From assembly GCA_964645835.1 (NCBI GenBank), contig CAZYDG010000080.1, positions 1 through 64,000 of the forward strand: a DNA stretch of 64,000 bases. Direction: 5' to 3'. The translations under genes and the position numbers were made by a program. Position 1 is the stretch's first letter. Every line of letters begins with the position of its first letter. Of this stretch, positions 42,025-50,622 are shown piece by piece. This stretch comes from CAZBME01 sp964645835. GTDB taxonomy: Bacteria > Desulfobacterota > Syntrophia > Syntrophales > UBA8958. Below the pieces are notes generated by a model that was not told where the DNA came from, searched no databases, and saw only the letters and a list, made by a program, of their open reading frames with translations.

Positions 42025-43435
42025 ACCGAAAAAAGAGAAGAAAGAAAAGATTCCCCGGCAGGCTATGCCGGAGCAGGAGCCGGGGGAACGGCGACGAAAC
42101 TTTGATGAAGTGCCCCTGGGGTATAGTTCTGAAACAGCCATTTTAGAGGCTTCGCGTTGCATCCAGTGTAAAAAGCCGGGCTGCATTACCGGTTGCCCTG
42201 TTGATGTAAAGATTCCCGAATTTATCAAACAGATCGTCGAAGGGGATTTTCTGGCCGCTGCAAAGACGCTCAAGGAAACGAACAGCCTTCCGGCTGTTTG
42301 CGGCCGGGTCTGTCCCCAGGAGGATCAATGCGAAAAACTCTGTATCCTCGGCAAGAAAGGTGATCCCGTGGCCATTGGTCGCCTGGAGCGTTTTGCCGCA
42401 GATTTCGAACGGGCGTCGGGAACGGTTGAAATTCCTGCCGTTATTGAGGCAAAGGGGAAAAAGGTCGCCATCGTCGGCGCCGGTCCATCGGGGCTCACAA
42501 TCGCCGGCGATCTGGTCAAACTCGGTTATGACGTCACGATCTTCGAGGCCCTTCACAAGGCCGGAGGGGTACTGATATATGGGATTCCTGAATTCCGCCT
42601 GCCCAAGGCCATCGTCGATGCCGAGGTTGCGTACCTTGAAAGGCTGGGCGTCAAGATTGTCCTCAACGCCGTTGTCGGCAGGCTAAAGACCGTGGATGAG
42701 CTTTTTGAAGAAGGATTCGACGCCGTCTACATTGCCGTCGGCGCCGGTGCCCCCGTTTTTATGAATATCCCAGGAGAGAATCTGCTGGGCATTTACTCGG
42801 CCAACGAATACCTGACGCGGTCGAATCTTATGAAGGCATACCGGTTCCCCGAATACGATACACCTATCGTCCGCGGGAAGAACGTCGCTGTTGTTGGCGG
42901 CGGCAATGTGGCAATGGATTCCGTCCGGACGGCCTTGCGTCTGGGGGCGGAAAATGCCTATATCGTTTATCGCCGTAGCGAAGTGGAGTTGCCTGCCCGG
43001 AAGGAGGAGGTCCATCATGCGCAGGAGGAAGGTGTCCAGTTTCTCCTGCTGACGAATCCTGTTGGGTACATCGGTGACGAACACGGCTGGGTGACGGGCA
43101 TGAGATGCATCCGTATGGAACTTGGTGAACCGGATGCTTCAGGAAGGCGCAGCCCCGTTCCGATTCCGGATTCGGAGTTCATCATTGATGTGGATACAGT
43201 CGTCGTATCCGTAGGGACCATGGCCAATCCCGTCGTCCCGTCGACGACACCCGGCCTGGAGACAAATCGCTGGGGCTATATCGTGACAAAAGGTGAATCG
43301 GGCGAGACGACCCGTCAAGGCGTCTATGCCGGAGGTGACATTGTGACAGGGTCCGCCACGGTCATCCTGGCCATGGGCGCAGGCCGTCAAGCCGCTCGCG
43401 CCATTCACGAGTATCTTTCCGGGAAAGGGTGTTAG
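41990..43435 (+). CDS. nfnB: NfnB, NADPH-binding glutamate-synthase-like large subunit
   Basis: 481 residues. N-terminal 4Fe-4S ligands (CIQCKKPGCITGCPVDV; CGRCVCP-like CGRVCPQEDQCEKLC), FAD motif VAIVGAGPSGLTIAGDL, NADPH motif VAVVGGGNVAMDSVRTAL and the C-terminal YAGGDIVTGSATVILAMGAGR. Start is uncertain: ATG 41990 (inside nfnA) or ATG 42014. The same GltD-type module is inserted in the HdrA fusion upstream, so two copies sit within 12 kb. Forms the bifurcating NfnAB complex with NfnA. Confidence 0.94.
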   Translation: MKGTGVDGMETEPKKEKKEKIPRQAMPEQEPGERRRNFDEVPLGYSSETAILEASRCIQCKKPGCITGCPVDVKIPEFIKQIVEGDFLAAAKTLKETNSLPAVCGRVCPQEDQCEKLCILGKKGDPVAIGRLERFAADFERASGTVEIPAVIEAKGKKVAIVGAGPSGLTIAGDLVKLGYDVTIFEALHKAGGVLIYGIPEFRLPKAIVDAEVAYLERLGVKIVLNAVVGRLKTVDELFEEGFDAVYIAVGAGAPVFMNIPGENLLGIYSANEYLTRSNLMKAYRFPEYDTPIVRGKNVAVVGGGNVAMDSVRTALRLGAENAYIVYRRSEVELPARKEEVHHAQEEGVQFLLLTNPVGYIGDEHGWVTGMRCIRMELGEPDASGRRSPVPIPDSEFIIDVDTVVVSVGTMANPVVPSTTPGLETNRWGYIVTKGESGETTRQGVYAGGDIVTGSATVILAMGAGRQAARAIHEYLSGKGC

Positions 43436-43473
43436 GCTAAAGGCTAAAGGTCTTCTTCATTTTACGATGTTTT

Positions 43474-43531
43474 GTAGTCCAGCCCTTTAGGGCTGTAAAA
43501 AAGAAAGCAGGGCTAAAGCCCTGCGCTACAT
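43474..43531. repeat. Double-palindrome repeat, copy 2
   Basis: GTAGTCCAGCCCTTTAGGG, then CAGGGCTAAAGCCCTGCGCTACAT; near-copy of the repeat at 30166-30220 with a slightly longer A-rich spacer. Two adjacent palindromes could form two hairpins. Lies between nfnB and the shared terminator. Confidence 0.72.
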
Positions 43532-43551
43532 TAGGGTTAGGAATTGCAAAC

Positions 43552-43594
43552 AAAAAAAAGGCCGGCAGAGCGCTAATCTGCCGGCCTTTTTTTT
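43552..43594. terminator. Bidirectional terminator between nfnB and atpB
   Basis: A-tract, stem GGCCGGCAGA with TCTGCCGGCC around GCGCTAA, T-tract. It can end both the nfnAB transcript (plus) and the atpZ-atpI-atpB transcript (minus), whose last gene ends 13 bases away. This also shows that no atpE follows atpB here. Confidence 0.93.
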
Positions 43595-43606
43595 GTTATG
43601 AGAATC

Positions 43607-44266
43607 TTAGTGGTGTTCTTCCATGGCGCCTGCAATGTACATCATGGACAAGAGCATGAAGACGAGGGTCTGAATGAAGCAAATCAAGAGCTTCAGGACC
43701 AGAATGGGCAGCGGTACCAGTAGGGGAACAAGAAGAAGGATAACGGCGAGGACGATATGGCCGCCTTCAATGTTTCCAAACAAACGGAACGTCAGGGAGA
43801 CGGGGCGTGCGATATGGCCGACAAGTTCGATGGGGATCATAAGGGGAGCAAGCCACGGATTTGGTCCGACAAACTGTTTCAGGTATTTCACGCCCTGGAC
43901 CTTGACTCCGACGATATGGGTCAGCAAGAAAACGATCAGGGCCATGCAGAGGTTGGTATTAAGATTTCCCGTCGGGGATTCGAAACCCGGGATGAGTCCC
44001 AGGACGTTGGAAACAAGGATGAACAGGCCGATGGTGGCAATGAGGGGAAAGAATTTCTTCCCATGTTCGCCCATTGTGTCGAGCAACAGCGTATAGAAGG
44101 CGTCGATGATCACTTCCATGATGTTCTGGATGGAGCCGGGGTTGATGTTTAAGCGGCGCGTGGCCAGAAACGACACCAGAATCAATAAGGCCATGACCAG
44201 CCATGTATAGGTCACATGGGTGGGTATGGAAGGGAATGCAAGGTTAAAAAACGACATGGTATGCAT
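43607..44266 (-). CDS. atpB: F0F1 ATP synthase subunit a
   Basis: 219 residues, five to six membrane segments, with the essential Arg in ARPVSLTFRLFGNIEGGH and the C-terminal helix KLLICFIQTLVFMLLSMMYI. Forms the ion half-channels against the c-ring. ATG at 44266 follows GAGGAGG. Last gene of an atpZ-atpI-atpB group; subunit c, normally next, is missing and is encoded at 6998-7375. Confidence 0.96.
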   Translation of the reverse strand: MHTMSFFNLAFPSIPTHVTYTWLVMALLILVSFLATRRLNINPGSIQNIMEVIIDAFYTLLLDTMGEHGKKFFPLIATIGLFILVSNVLGLIPGFESPTGNLNTNLCMALIVFLLTHIVGVKVQGVKYLKQFVGPNPWLAPLMIPIELVGHIARPVSLTFRLFGNIEGGHIVLAVILLLVPLLVPLPILVLKLLICFIQTLVFMLLSMMYIAGAMEEHH

Positions 44267-44269
44267 CTT

Positions 44270-44665
44270 CTATTGAACCTCCTCAAGGCAGTTTTTTTTT
44301 GATAGTGTCATGACAGCGGTCAAAACAATGTTGATCAAGACAATGGAGAGACCAACGAGCAGACCGATGACATCCACGATATGGCTGGAGATAATGAAAT
44401 ATAAAACAACGGCGGAAACACCGAAACGAATGTAGTATTTAAGCATGACACGGGTTTTGGCCCGGTCATCCAAGGTTTGAAATACTTTTTTCAAGTCGTG
44501 ATTGAGCCAGTGATAGTTAATAATGCTGATGAATCCGCCCAGGAGGACACCAAGGGTAAACAGGGATGAGAAAAGGATCTGGCTGACTAGTACGAATGCG
44601 CCCAGCATGATCCAATTGAAGACTTCAAGTTTTTGCTGGAACGGATCTTTTTCTGTGAATTTCAC
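44270..44665 (-). CDS. atpI: ATP synthase protein I-like membrane protein
   Basis: 131 residues with four predicted membrane segments (WIMLGAFVLVSQILF; LFTLGVLLGGFISIINY; YYIRFGVSAVVLYFIIS; IGLLVGLSIVLINIVLTAV). Its place between atpZ and atpB and its hydrophobic pattern match AtpI-type accessory proteins, which help assemble the c-ring. Overlaps the upstream gene by 41 bases and ends three bases before atpB. Confidence 0.8.
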   Translation of the reverse strand: MKFTEKDPFQQKLEVFNWIMLGAFVLVSQILFSSLFTLGVLLGGFISIINYHWLNHDLKKVFQTLDDRAKTRVMLKYYIRFGVSAVVLYFIISSHIVDVIGLLVGLSIVLINIVLTAVMTLSKKNCLEEVQ

Positions 44666-44909
44666 TTTTTATGGACCGAATAACTATCTTTTCGTCTCTG
44701 AAATAATTTCTTATCAATTGGTACAAACTGCGGAACCCGGCAACAATGCCCATCAGCAACAGCAGAAAGGTAAAGAAGGGTGACGTTCCCAGCTTGTTAT
44801 CCAGAAAATTGCCCAAAAACAACCCGCCAAACACTGCGAGAACCATGCCGATACCGATACTGCTTGCATAGGCCATCTGTGTGTAGGCTCTATTCTGTTC
44901 CTTCTTCAT
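44625..44909 (-). CDS. atpZ: AtpZ/AtpQ-like F0F1 ATPase accessory protein
   Basis: 94 residues with two membrane segments (YASSIGIGMVLAVFGGLFLGNFLDNKLGT; FFTFLLLLMGIVAGFRSLYQLI), the usual AtpZ layout. AtpZ and AtpI are thought to act in Mg/Ca uptake or c-ring assembly. The ATG at 44909 (MKKEQNRAYTQMAYASS) is chosen; a longer frame to 44966 exists but the family start fits here. Confidence 0.82.
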   Translation of the reverse strand: MKKEQNRAYTQMAYASSIGIGMVLAVFGGLFLGNFLDNKLGTSPFFTFLLLLMGIVAGFRSLYQLIRNYFRDEKIVIRSIKSEIHRKRSVPAKT

Positions 44910-44966
44910 GTTGCGGCACCTCATATCATGCAAGGGTAATGAAGTCAACAAAAATAAGACCGGCAA

Positions 44967-45370
44967 GCATTTGATATACCCTGTTCCAATTCTAAATCAA
45001 AGCTCTGTTTCGTTGTCTTCGTCATCACCTCCTCGAACTATTTCTGTAAACGCCTTAAGTCACTTTTTCCTTGCCGCCTGCATATCGTCTTTGAATTAGA
45101 ACCGGAATTACTCAGCTTTTGTCTGCCTTGTAACTGGGTATTTTTATCATTCCTCCTTGAAAAGGCATGTGGAGAGGTAACGTTCCCCCGTATCCAAGAT
45201 ATAGCCCCCATGGACACGGCGCATTCAGGGATTGATCAGCTGCCACAGGTACTTTGATGCCCCAAGCCCTCTTTTTATTTCGATAATCACACAGTACCCC
45301 TCAAGTATTTTTTAAAATTGCCGACATACAGGTAGCACGATAGAAAGCAGAAATATGCAGGAGTATGGCG
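44967..45370. other. Intergenic region with a gene remnant
   Basis: About 400 bases between divergent atpZ and the phasin-like gene. It contains a short cysteine-synthase-like remnant (annotated separately) and a weak inverted pair TTCTAAATCAAAG (about 44990) / CTTTGAATTAGAA (about 45089). Promoters for both flanking genes must lie here; none is clear. Confidence 0.4.
45147..45212 (-). pseudogene. C-terminal remnant of a cysteine synthase (CysK-like)
   Basis: Read on the minus strand from about 45212, the sequence gives HGGYILDTGERYLSTCLFKEE and a TGA stop at 45149-45147. DTGERYLST-LF is the hallmark C-terminus of O-acetylserine sulfhydrylases. Nothing upstream in this frame continues the enzyme, so only about 20 codons survive. 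Suggests a deletion or rearrangement next to the atp genes. Confidence 0.5.
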
Positions 45371-45862
45371 ATGAAACACAGTGTTACGATTAATGGTTAT
45401 ACTGATCCGTTCATGATGTCCATGGATTGGACATTTAAATGCTTGGAAATGATTATGGATTCAGCAAATGTTGTCAGTCAACGGGCAGGTCTTGCATTGG
45501 TTGCATCACCGATTATGGACGATGACTACAGGTCTGAATTGTTCCTCATGGTTCAGGAAAAGGTTGATGCCGCTGAAGAATCGGTTCAGGCGGTTATGGC
45601 TTACATGATGGCTTGGAACCGGCAATTGGGAGCACAATCGGTTAAACATGTGATGGCCCTGGCGACAGCCATGATCTTGCCGACAGACAGTAGGGCACTG
45701 GGTAAATCCTTGCTTGATCAAGTGGAGTTCGTATTTATCATGGGTGAGACGGCAATTATGACAACAAAAGTTTCCGATAACGTCATCAATCTTGCCCACA
45801 GGGGGCTCAAGCCCTTCCATTCCCGGGTTATGGCAAACGTCAAGCGGCTTGCCGGGGGGTAA
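45371..45862 (+). CDS. Phasin-like alpha-helical protein
   Basis: 163 residues, helical throughout, no cysteine-rich or membrane features. The C-terminal RGLKPFHSRVMANVKRLAGG resembles the xLAPxHRRxxANxxRL end seen in some polyhydroxyalkanoate-granule-associated (phasin-like) proteins; the assignment is tentative. The second in-frame ATG (45371) is seven bases after AGGAG; the first (45365) is too close. Monocistronic as far as can be seen. If right, it would link to 3-hydroxybutyrate storage in an organism with an active C4 acyl-CoA pathway. Confidence 0.55.
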   Translation: MKHSVTINGYTDPFMMSMDWTFKCLEMIMDSANVVSQRAGLALVASPIMDDDYRSELFLMVQEKVDAAEESVQAVMAYMMAWNRQLGAQSVKHVMALATAMILPTDSRALGKSLLDQVEFVFIMGETAIMTTKVSDNVINLAHRGLKPFHSRVMANVKRLAGG

Positions 45863-46168
45863 AGGATCTGCTAGTTATTAAATCATTATTCTTTAAGCTC
45901 ATCTTGATATTCAATCTGAAAAGATAGGCCTTACCTACCGATACACGTACAGTTTATCATCATTGTCTATTGGTATCTATTGTGTATCCTGATAAAATCA
46001 AAGACATAATTAAAACCACCCCTGCACCACCGCTGGCGGGGGACAACGGCCCCGGTAATGTGCGAGGAATAGTAAGATGTCCAACCTCCATGGACAGCCT
46101 ATAGGCTATATAATTGGCTGTTGTGCGGATGCATCAGCTGTTGCACAGTGTTTTCATGCAGATAAAAC
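45863..46168. other. Intergenic region without recognised features
   Basis: About 306 bases. A 12-base palindrome AGCCTATAGGCT lies at about 46095-46106. I see no gene, terminator or convincing promoter. Confidence 0.4.
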
Positions 46169-47563
46169 ATGACATTCATTAGACCACTTTTTTTGTTCCT
46201 CCTGTCGGCTTCCATCCTGGGTATCAGCAGCGGCTGTGCGACCTTACCAAATGTTTCCAAGAAGATTGACGCGGCGCGGTCTGCCCGGGAACCGCGCCAA
46301 ATCGTTTCAGCCAAAGGACTGTTATCCCCAAAACAGAGCAAAGCTATCATGGATCGGCTGAAGCGATGTGTCGACAATACCGACTTACTGGAACGCTACA
46401 CTGCCGTGGCAGAATCAGTCATTGAAAGTCCGTTGACGAAGGGAAACAAAGTCACTCTCCTCATCGATGGTCAGGATACCTATGCCGCAATGTTAAAAGC
46501 CATGCAGAGCGCCAGAAACCATATCAACATCGAAACCTTTATCATCGATGATGATGATGTGGGCCGTGAGTTTTCCGATCTGATGTTGAAAAAACGGTCG
46601 GAAGGTGTTCAAGTCAATCTCATTTATGACAGCGTCGGCAGTTACACTAATCCCACGGCCTTCTTTAAGCGTTTGCGGGACGGGGGAATTCAGGTAGTTG
46701 AATTCAATCCGATCAATCCGCTGAAGGCTCAGGGGGACTGGCTCCCAGCGCATCCGGATCACCGCAAAATCTTGATTGTTGACGGCAAAATCGCCATTAC
46801 AGGCGGTATCAACATCAGTAGCGTATACTCAAGTAGTAAGCTTTCGGGAAGAGATATAGACGATGAAACAGAATTGCCCTGGCGTGACACGGACGTCCAA
46901 ATTGAAGGTCCCGCTGTGGCTGAATTCCAAAAACTCTTTCTTGACACATGGTCCAAGCAGAATGGGCCTGAATTATCCGACCGGAACTATTACCCAAGAC
47001 TTAAAGAAGAGGGGAAGGAACTGGTGCAGGTCATCGGCAGTAAGCCAGGTACGGACAACAGAATCATGTTTATCGCGTATGTGGCTGCCATTACGTTTGC
47101 TGAGCATTCTATCCATCTGACGAACGCCTATTTTATACCCGACGACCAGATACTGACGTCTTTCATGGATGCAGCCGGTAGAGGTGTTGACGTAAAAATC
47201 ATCCTTCCCGGGACCACCGATTCCTCGATAGCCTTATATGCAGCGCGGTATAATTATTCCGAACTGCTGGAATCGGGGGTAAAAATATACGAACGCCGCA
47301 ATGCCCTACTGCATGCGAAAACTGCGGTCATTGACAATGTCTGGTCGACAGTCGGTTCTACCAACATGGACTACTGGAGCCTTTTAAGCAATGACGAGGT
47401 GAATGCGGTTATTCTGAGCCGTCAGTTCGCTGCTGAGATGGAAAAGATATTTGACAAGGATCTTGTGGAGTCCTACCAGATAAAACGGGAAGAATGGGAA
47501 AAGAGGCCCTTTTCCGCAAAGATTGGGGAATGGTTTGCGCATTTACTTGCCCAATGGTTGTAA
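46169..47563 (+). CDS. Phospholipase D/cardiolipin synthase-like lipoprotein
   Basis: 464 residues. N-terminal signal with lipobox SSGC (Cys about 23). Two PLD domains with HKD motifs: HPDHRKILIVDGKIAITGG (about 195-213) and LLHAKTAVIDNVWSTVGSTN (about 382-401). Such enzymes transfer phosphatidyl groups to make cardiolipin or cleave phosphodiesters. A lipid anchor instead of the two membrane helices of typical ClsA resembles ClsC-like or periplasmic PLDs. The ribosome site is weak. The metallo-beta-lactamase gene begins 17 bases later, likely in one operon. Confidence 0.9.
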   Translation: MTFIRPLFLFLLSASILGISSGCATLPNVSKKIDAARSAREPRQIVSAKGLLSPKQSKAIMDRLKRCVDNTDLLERYTAVAESVIESPLTKGNKVTLLIDGQDTYAAMLKAMQSARNHINIETFIIDDDDVGREFSDLMLKKRSEGVQVNLIYDSVGSYTNPTAFFKRLRDGGIQVVEFNPINPLKAQGDWLPAHPDHRKILIVDGKIAITGGINISSVYSSSKLSGRDIDDETELPWRDTDVQIEGPAVAEFQKLFLDTWSKQNGPELSDRNYYPRLKEEGKELVQVIGSKPGTDNRIMFIAYVAAITFAEHSIHLTNAYFIPDDQILTSFMDAAGRGVDVKIILPGTTDSSIALYAARYNYSELLESGVKIYERRNALLHAKTAVIDNVWSTVGSTNMDYWSLLSNDEVNAVILSRQFAAEMEKIFDKDLVESYQIKREEWEKRPFSAKIGEWFAHLLAQWL

Positions 47564-47580
47564 ACCAGCTAGAGAGAACT

Positions 47581-48804
47581 ATGACACTTAGGAAGCTATA
47601 CCTATTCTTTTTTTCTTTGGCATTGATAGTCTCCCTGCTGATTCCTGCATTAATGGCGGAGACAGGCGTATCCGCAGAGAAAAGGCAGCAGGTCTCGGAC
47701 CACTTCGATGGCATCCGATATTTTAATCCCGATGTTCCTCAAGATCCGCTATATTCTCCGGGATCGGCGCCAAAACGTGGCGCCACCTGGTGGGTATGGA
47801 ACTGGATTCTGGGCAATGATTGGCCGGAATGGCCGGAAATGAAGGATATCCCACCTGGACCGCGTCCTTTCGCCCGCGTCCGGAAAGGTGAGATCAGCGT
47901 GACCCCCGTCGGTCACTCCACGTTCCTTATCCAAATGGATGATCTTAACATTCTCACCGATCCAATTTGGTCGGACCGTTGCAGTCCGTTATCATGGGTG
48001 GGTCCCAAGAGACACAGTCAGCCGGGCATCCGTTTTGAAGATCTTCCCTCTATTGATGTCATACTGGTATCCCACAATCATTATGATCACCTTGATCTTC
48101 CTACCCTGGAGCGTCTCGCGGAGAAGGGAACACCACGTTCCATCGTGCCCCTTGGCAATCTCAATCTTGTAAAGGGTGCAGGCATCCCTACTGTGGACGA
48201 GCTTGATTGGTGGCAGTCGGTCCGCTTGTCTCCCGATGTAACGATAACTTTGGTTCCCGCCCAGCACTTTTCGAGTCGCACCCTGTGGGACCGCAATAAA
48301 ACCCTCTGGGGAGGTTTTGTCATATCAAGCCCCTCGGGTAATATTTTTTATTCCGGTGATACGGGTTACGGTCCCCATTTTCAAGAAATCGCCCGCCGTT
48401 TTTCACCGATTCGGGTGGCACTGCTTCCAATCGCCCCTTTCCGGCCACAAAAGACAAATGACTCACCACCCGCATATCGGCTCATTGTTCATATGGGACC
48501 CGTGGAGGCGGTCAAGGCGCATCTGGATCTTGGAGCCCCATTCACAATCGCAGCCCATTTCCAGGTCTTTCGGCTTGGCATCGAGGGGTTTGATGATGCT
48601 GTGACTGTTCTGGCATCGACGTTGAAAGAGCATAATCTGAAGCCGGGCAGCTTCGTCGCGCCTGTTTTTGGCCAAGCTATTATCATGCCCCCCATGCCGA
48701 ATGTATTTCCGTCGCTCGTATTTAAAAAGCAGTGTAATGGATCGAAGCTTTCAAGCAGCTGCGAGCCTGAAAATATGAATATCGAAGAGGAAGTATTTCG
48801 CTGA
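47581..48804 (+). CDS. Exported metallo-beta-lactamase-fold hydrolase, NAPE-PLD/UlaG-like
   Basis: 407 residues with an N-terminal signal (LYLFFFSLALIVSLLIPALMAE). Metal-binding motifs: GHSTFLIQMD, the HNHYDHLD core, PAQHFSSRT, YSGDTGYG and AAHFQVFRL. The WGGFVI and VGPKRHSQPG features are typical of the N-acyl-phosphatidylethanolamine phospholipase D-like group, so a phospholipid phosphodiester substrate is plausible, matching the PLD gene upstream. ATG 47581 is used; the frame is open upstream but overlaps the PLD gene. Confidence 0.88.
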   Translation: MTLRKLYLFFFSLALIVSLLIPALMAETGVSAEKRQQVSDHFDGIRYFNPDVPQDPLYSPGSAPKRGATWWVWNWILGNDWPEWPEMKDIPPGPRPFARVRKGEISVTPVGHSTFLIQMDDLNILTDPIWSDRCSPLSWVGPKRHSQPGIRFEDLPSIDVILVSHNHYDHLDLPTLERLAEKGTPRSIVPLGNLNLVKGAGIPTVDELDWWQSVRLSPDVTITLVPAQHFSSRTLWDRNKTLWGGFVISSPSGNIFYSGDTGYGPHFQEIARRFSPIRVALLPIAPFRPQKTNDSPPAYRLIVHMGPVEAVKAHLDLGAPFTIAAHFQVFRLGIEGFDDAVTVLASTLKEHNLKPGSFVAPVFGQAIIMPPMPNVFPSLVFKKQCNGSKLSSSCEPENMNIEEEVFR

Positions 48805-48891
48805 TAGGAAGGCAAAAGACCAATACTATGTTCTATTAGAGCTTGCCTTTCGGCTGTTTTGAATCTGAGGTATGGATTAAGGATCTACTAT

Positions 48892-49260
48892 ATGAAGAAA
48901 GTGATTCCGATATTACTCATCATGCTTATTTTGCTGGTTGCGGTAAATGCTTACGCTCAAGATTCCCGGGAGACGGCTAAAATCAAGTATTTAATTGCCT
49001 CAGTCGAAACGCTGGAAGGGGCAAAGTTTATCAGAAACGGCAGAGAGTATGATGCCCGGTCGGCGGCAAACCACTTGCGCCTTAAGCTCAAAAATGCGGG
49101 TAGCCATGTAAAGACAGCGGAAGATTTCATCAAGTTTTGTGGCTCTAAATCTTCTATGTCAGGTGAACCATACCTAATAAGGCTTAAAGATGGCACTATT
49201 TTGAAAACCGAGGTATTTTTCAGGAAAAAGCTCATAGCGTTTGCTAAAGATGGACCATAG
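48892..49260 (+). CDS. Small exported protein, DUF5329-like
   Basis: 122 residues. Signal peptide MKKVIPILLIMLILLVAVNAYAQ, then a compact domain with IKYLIASVETLEGAKFIRNG and AANHLRLKLKNAG, the pattern of DUF5329 proteins. Function unknown. ATG 48892 has AAGGA upstream. It follows the lipase-like genes by 87 bases and is convergent with arsS. Confidence 0.7.
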   Translation: MKKVIPILLIMLILLVAVNAYAQDSRETAKIKYLIASVETLEGAKFIRNGREYDARSAANHLRLKLKNAGSHVKTAEDFIKFCGSKSSMSGEPYLIRLKDGTILKTEVFFRKKLIAFAKDGP

Positions 49261-49286
49261 CCCCACATAAGTGTACGGCCCCATTA

Positions 49287-50252
49287 TCAAAGCGTGATTT
49301 TTCCTCGGCAGGAACTTCCCATTCCTGCGGTGCAGCCGTAACAATGTTCCCCGGTGACGATCTGGCGGGTGGCGAGTTTGGCCAGGTTAAATTGTGAAAT
49401 ATGCTCCGGGGCACCGTGATTCACGGTCATGCCCAGCATCTGGTTGAAGTCGCAATCATAGAGCTTACCGTCCCAGGCAACAGACAGGGTGGTTTTGCAC
49501 ATGACGTTCGAAAGGGTCTCCCGATTGAAGGCATTGACCAAAGTCGCCATATAGTCTTCATAATTGCCGGTTCTTTGAAGATAGGCCAAATACCGGCCAA
49601 TGGGCATGTTCGTAATGCAAAAAAGATTGTTGAAAGAGATACCGAATCTTTCTTTGAGCGCTTTCCGGTAATGGTCTTCGAGACTTTCCTGTAAGCCTGG
49701 AAGATAGGCCCCGCTGGGATTATAGACCAGATTCAGGATCAGTCCATTATCGCCCTGCCCATACCCTTTTTTATTGATTTTCAGAAGGCAGTCAATTAGC
49801 CGAGAATAGACGCCTGCACCTCGTTGCCGGTCTGTTGTCTTTAAATCCATATGGGGAAAGGATATGATGATTTCTACGCGATAACGGGCATAGAGATCAA
49901 GAAGATGGGCATATGCTTTTTCAAGAAGAATCACGCCGTTTGTACGTACAAGCAATCGGCGGCCCAAAGCAGCGCATTGTTCAAGAAACCAGGTGAAATC
50001 GGGGTGCATCTCCGGGGTTCCGCCCGTGATGTCGATAGCCGGAATGGCATGACGTCTCAAAACCTGAAGGCACATCTCCATCACTGACCGCGGCATGAGT
50101 TCCAGCCGCCCCGGACCCGCTTCGACATGGCAATGCCTGCATTCCAGGTTGCACCGGTATCCAAGGTTGATCTGGAATACATCGATTCCTGCCGCTTTCA
50201 AAGGGCTGTCCGACATCTGTTCGAAGGATGGATGCATGGAGCTTCCGTCCAT
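49287..50252 (-). CDS. arsS: ArsS-like radical SAM protein
   Basis: 321 residues. Radical SAM cluster motif CNLECRHCHVEAGP near residue 34-47, DITGGTPEMHPDF, and a C-terminal Cys-rich domain ending CYGCTAGMGSSCRGK, as in the arsenosugar-biosynthesis radical SAM (seleno)protein family; many relatives carry selenocysteine in this tail, but here the position is Cys. Probably transfers the adenosyl moiety of SAM to an arsenic compound (family knowledge). Last gene of yedF-ahpD-arsS; it starts two bases after the previous stop. Confidence 0.85.
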   Translation of the reverse strand: MDGSSMHPSFEQMSDSPLKAAGIDVFQINLGYRCNLECRHCHVEAGPGRLELMPRSVMEMCLQVLRRHAIPAIDITGGTPEMHPDFTWFLEQCAALGRRLLVRTNGVILLEKAYAHLLDLYARYRVEIIISFPHMDLKTTDRQRGAGVYSRLIDCLLKINKKGYGQGDNGLILNLVYNPSGAYLPGLQESLEDHYRKALKERFGISFNNLFCITNMPIGRYLAYLQRTGNYEDYMATLVNAFNRETLSNVMCKTTLSVAWDGKLYDCDFNQMLGMTVNHGAPEHISQFNLAKLATRQIVTGEHCYGCTAGMGSSCRGKITL

Positions 50253-50254
50253 TG

Positions 50255-50587
50255 TTACATTTCCTTTTTCTTAACGATTTTTCTCATTTGCGTGGAATGA
50301 GCCAGAACGACGCCGGCAGTGATGGCCGCGCCTACATGAACGGATTCCATCATTTCCTCTTGGGAAATGCCAAGAGAAAGGCACTCATTTGTATAAGCGT
50401 CGATGCAATAAGGGCACCTCTGCGTTGTGGACACGGCCAGGGCGATCAGCGCTTTTTCCCTTGCCGTCAGGGCGCCGGCTTTCATCGCCTCGCCATAGTA
50501 TGCAAAATACATCTCCCCCAAGGCCGGTGCATATTCGCCGATATTTGTGAAATCCGTCAGGTCTTTTGACTCATAATAGTCAGACAT
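50255..50587 (-). CDS. AhpD-like carboxymuconolactone decarboxylase-fold protein, ArsS-associated
   Basis: 110 residues with the CxxC redox pair in QRCPYCIDAYTNECLSLG, as in the peroxidase-like protein that commonly accompanies ArsS. Likely a small helical disulfide reductase. Ribosome site AAGGAAA. Flanked by yedF (35-base gap) and arsS (2-base gap), so one operon. Confidence 0.85.
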   Translation of the reverse strand: MSDYYESKDLTDFTNIGEYAPALGEMYFAYYGEAMKAGALTAREKALIALAVSTTQRCPYCIDAYTNECLSLGISQEEMMESVHVGAAITAGVVLAHSTQMRKIVKKKEM

Positions 50588-50622
50588 ACAGCCGTTTCCT
50601 TTCCATGTCTTGTCCCGTTATG

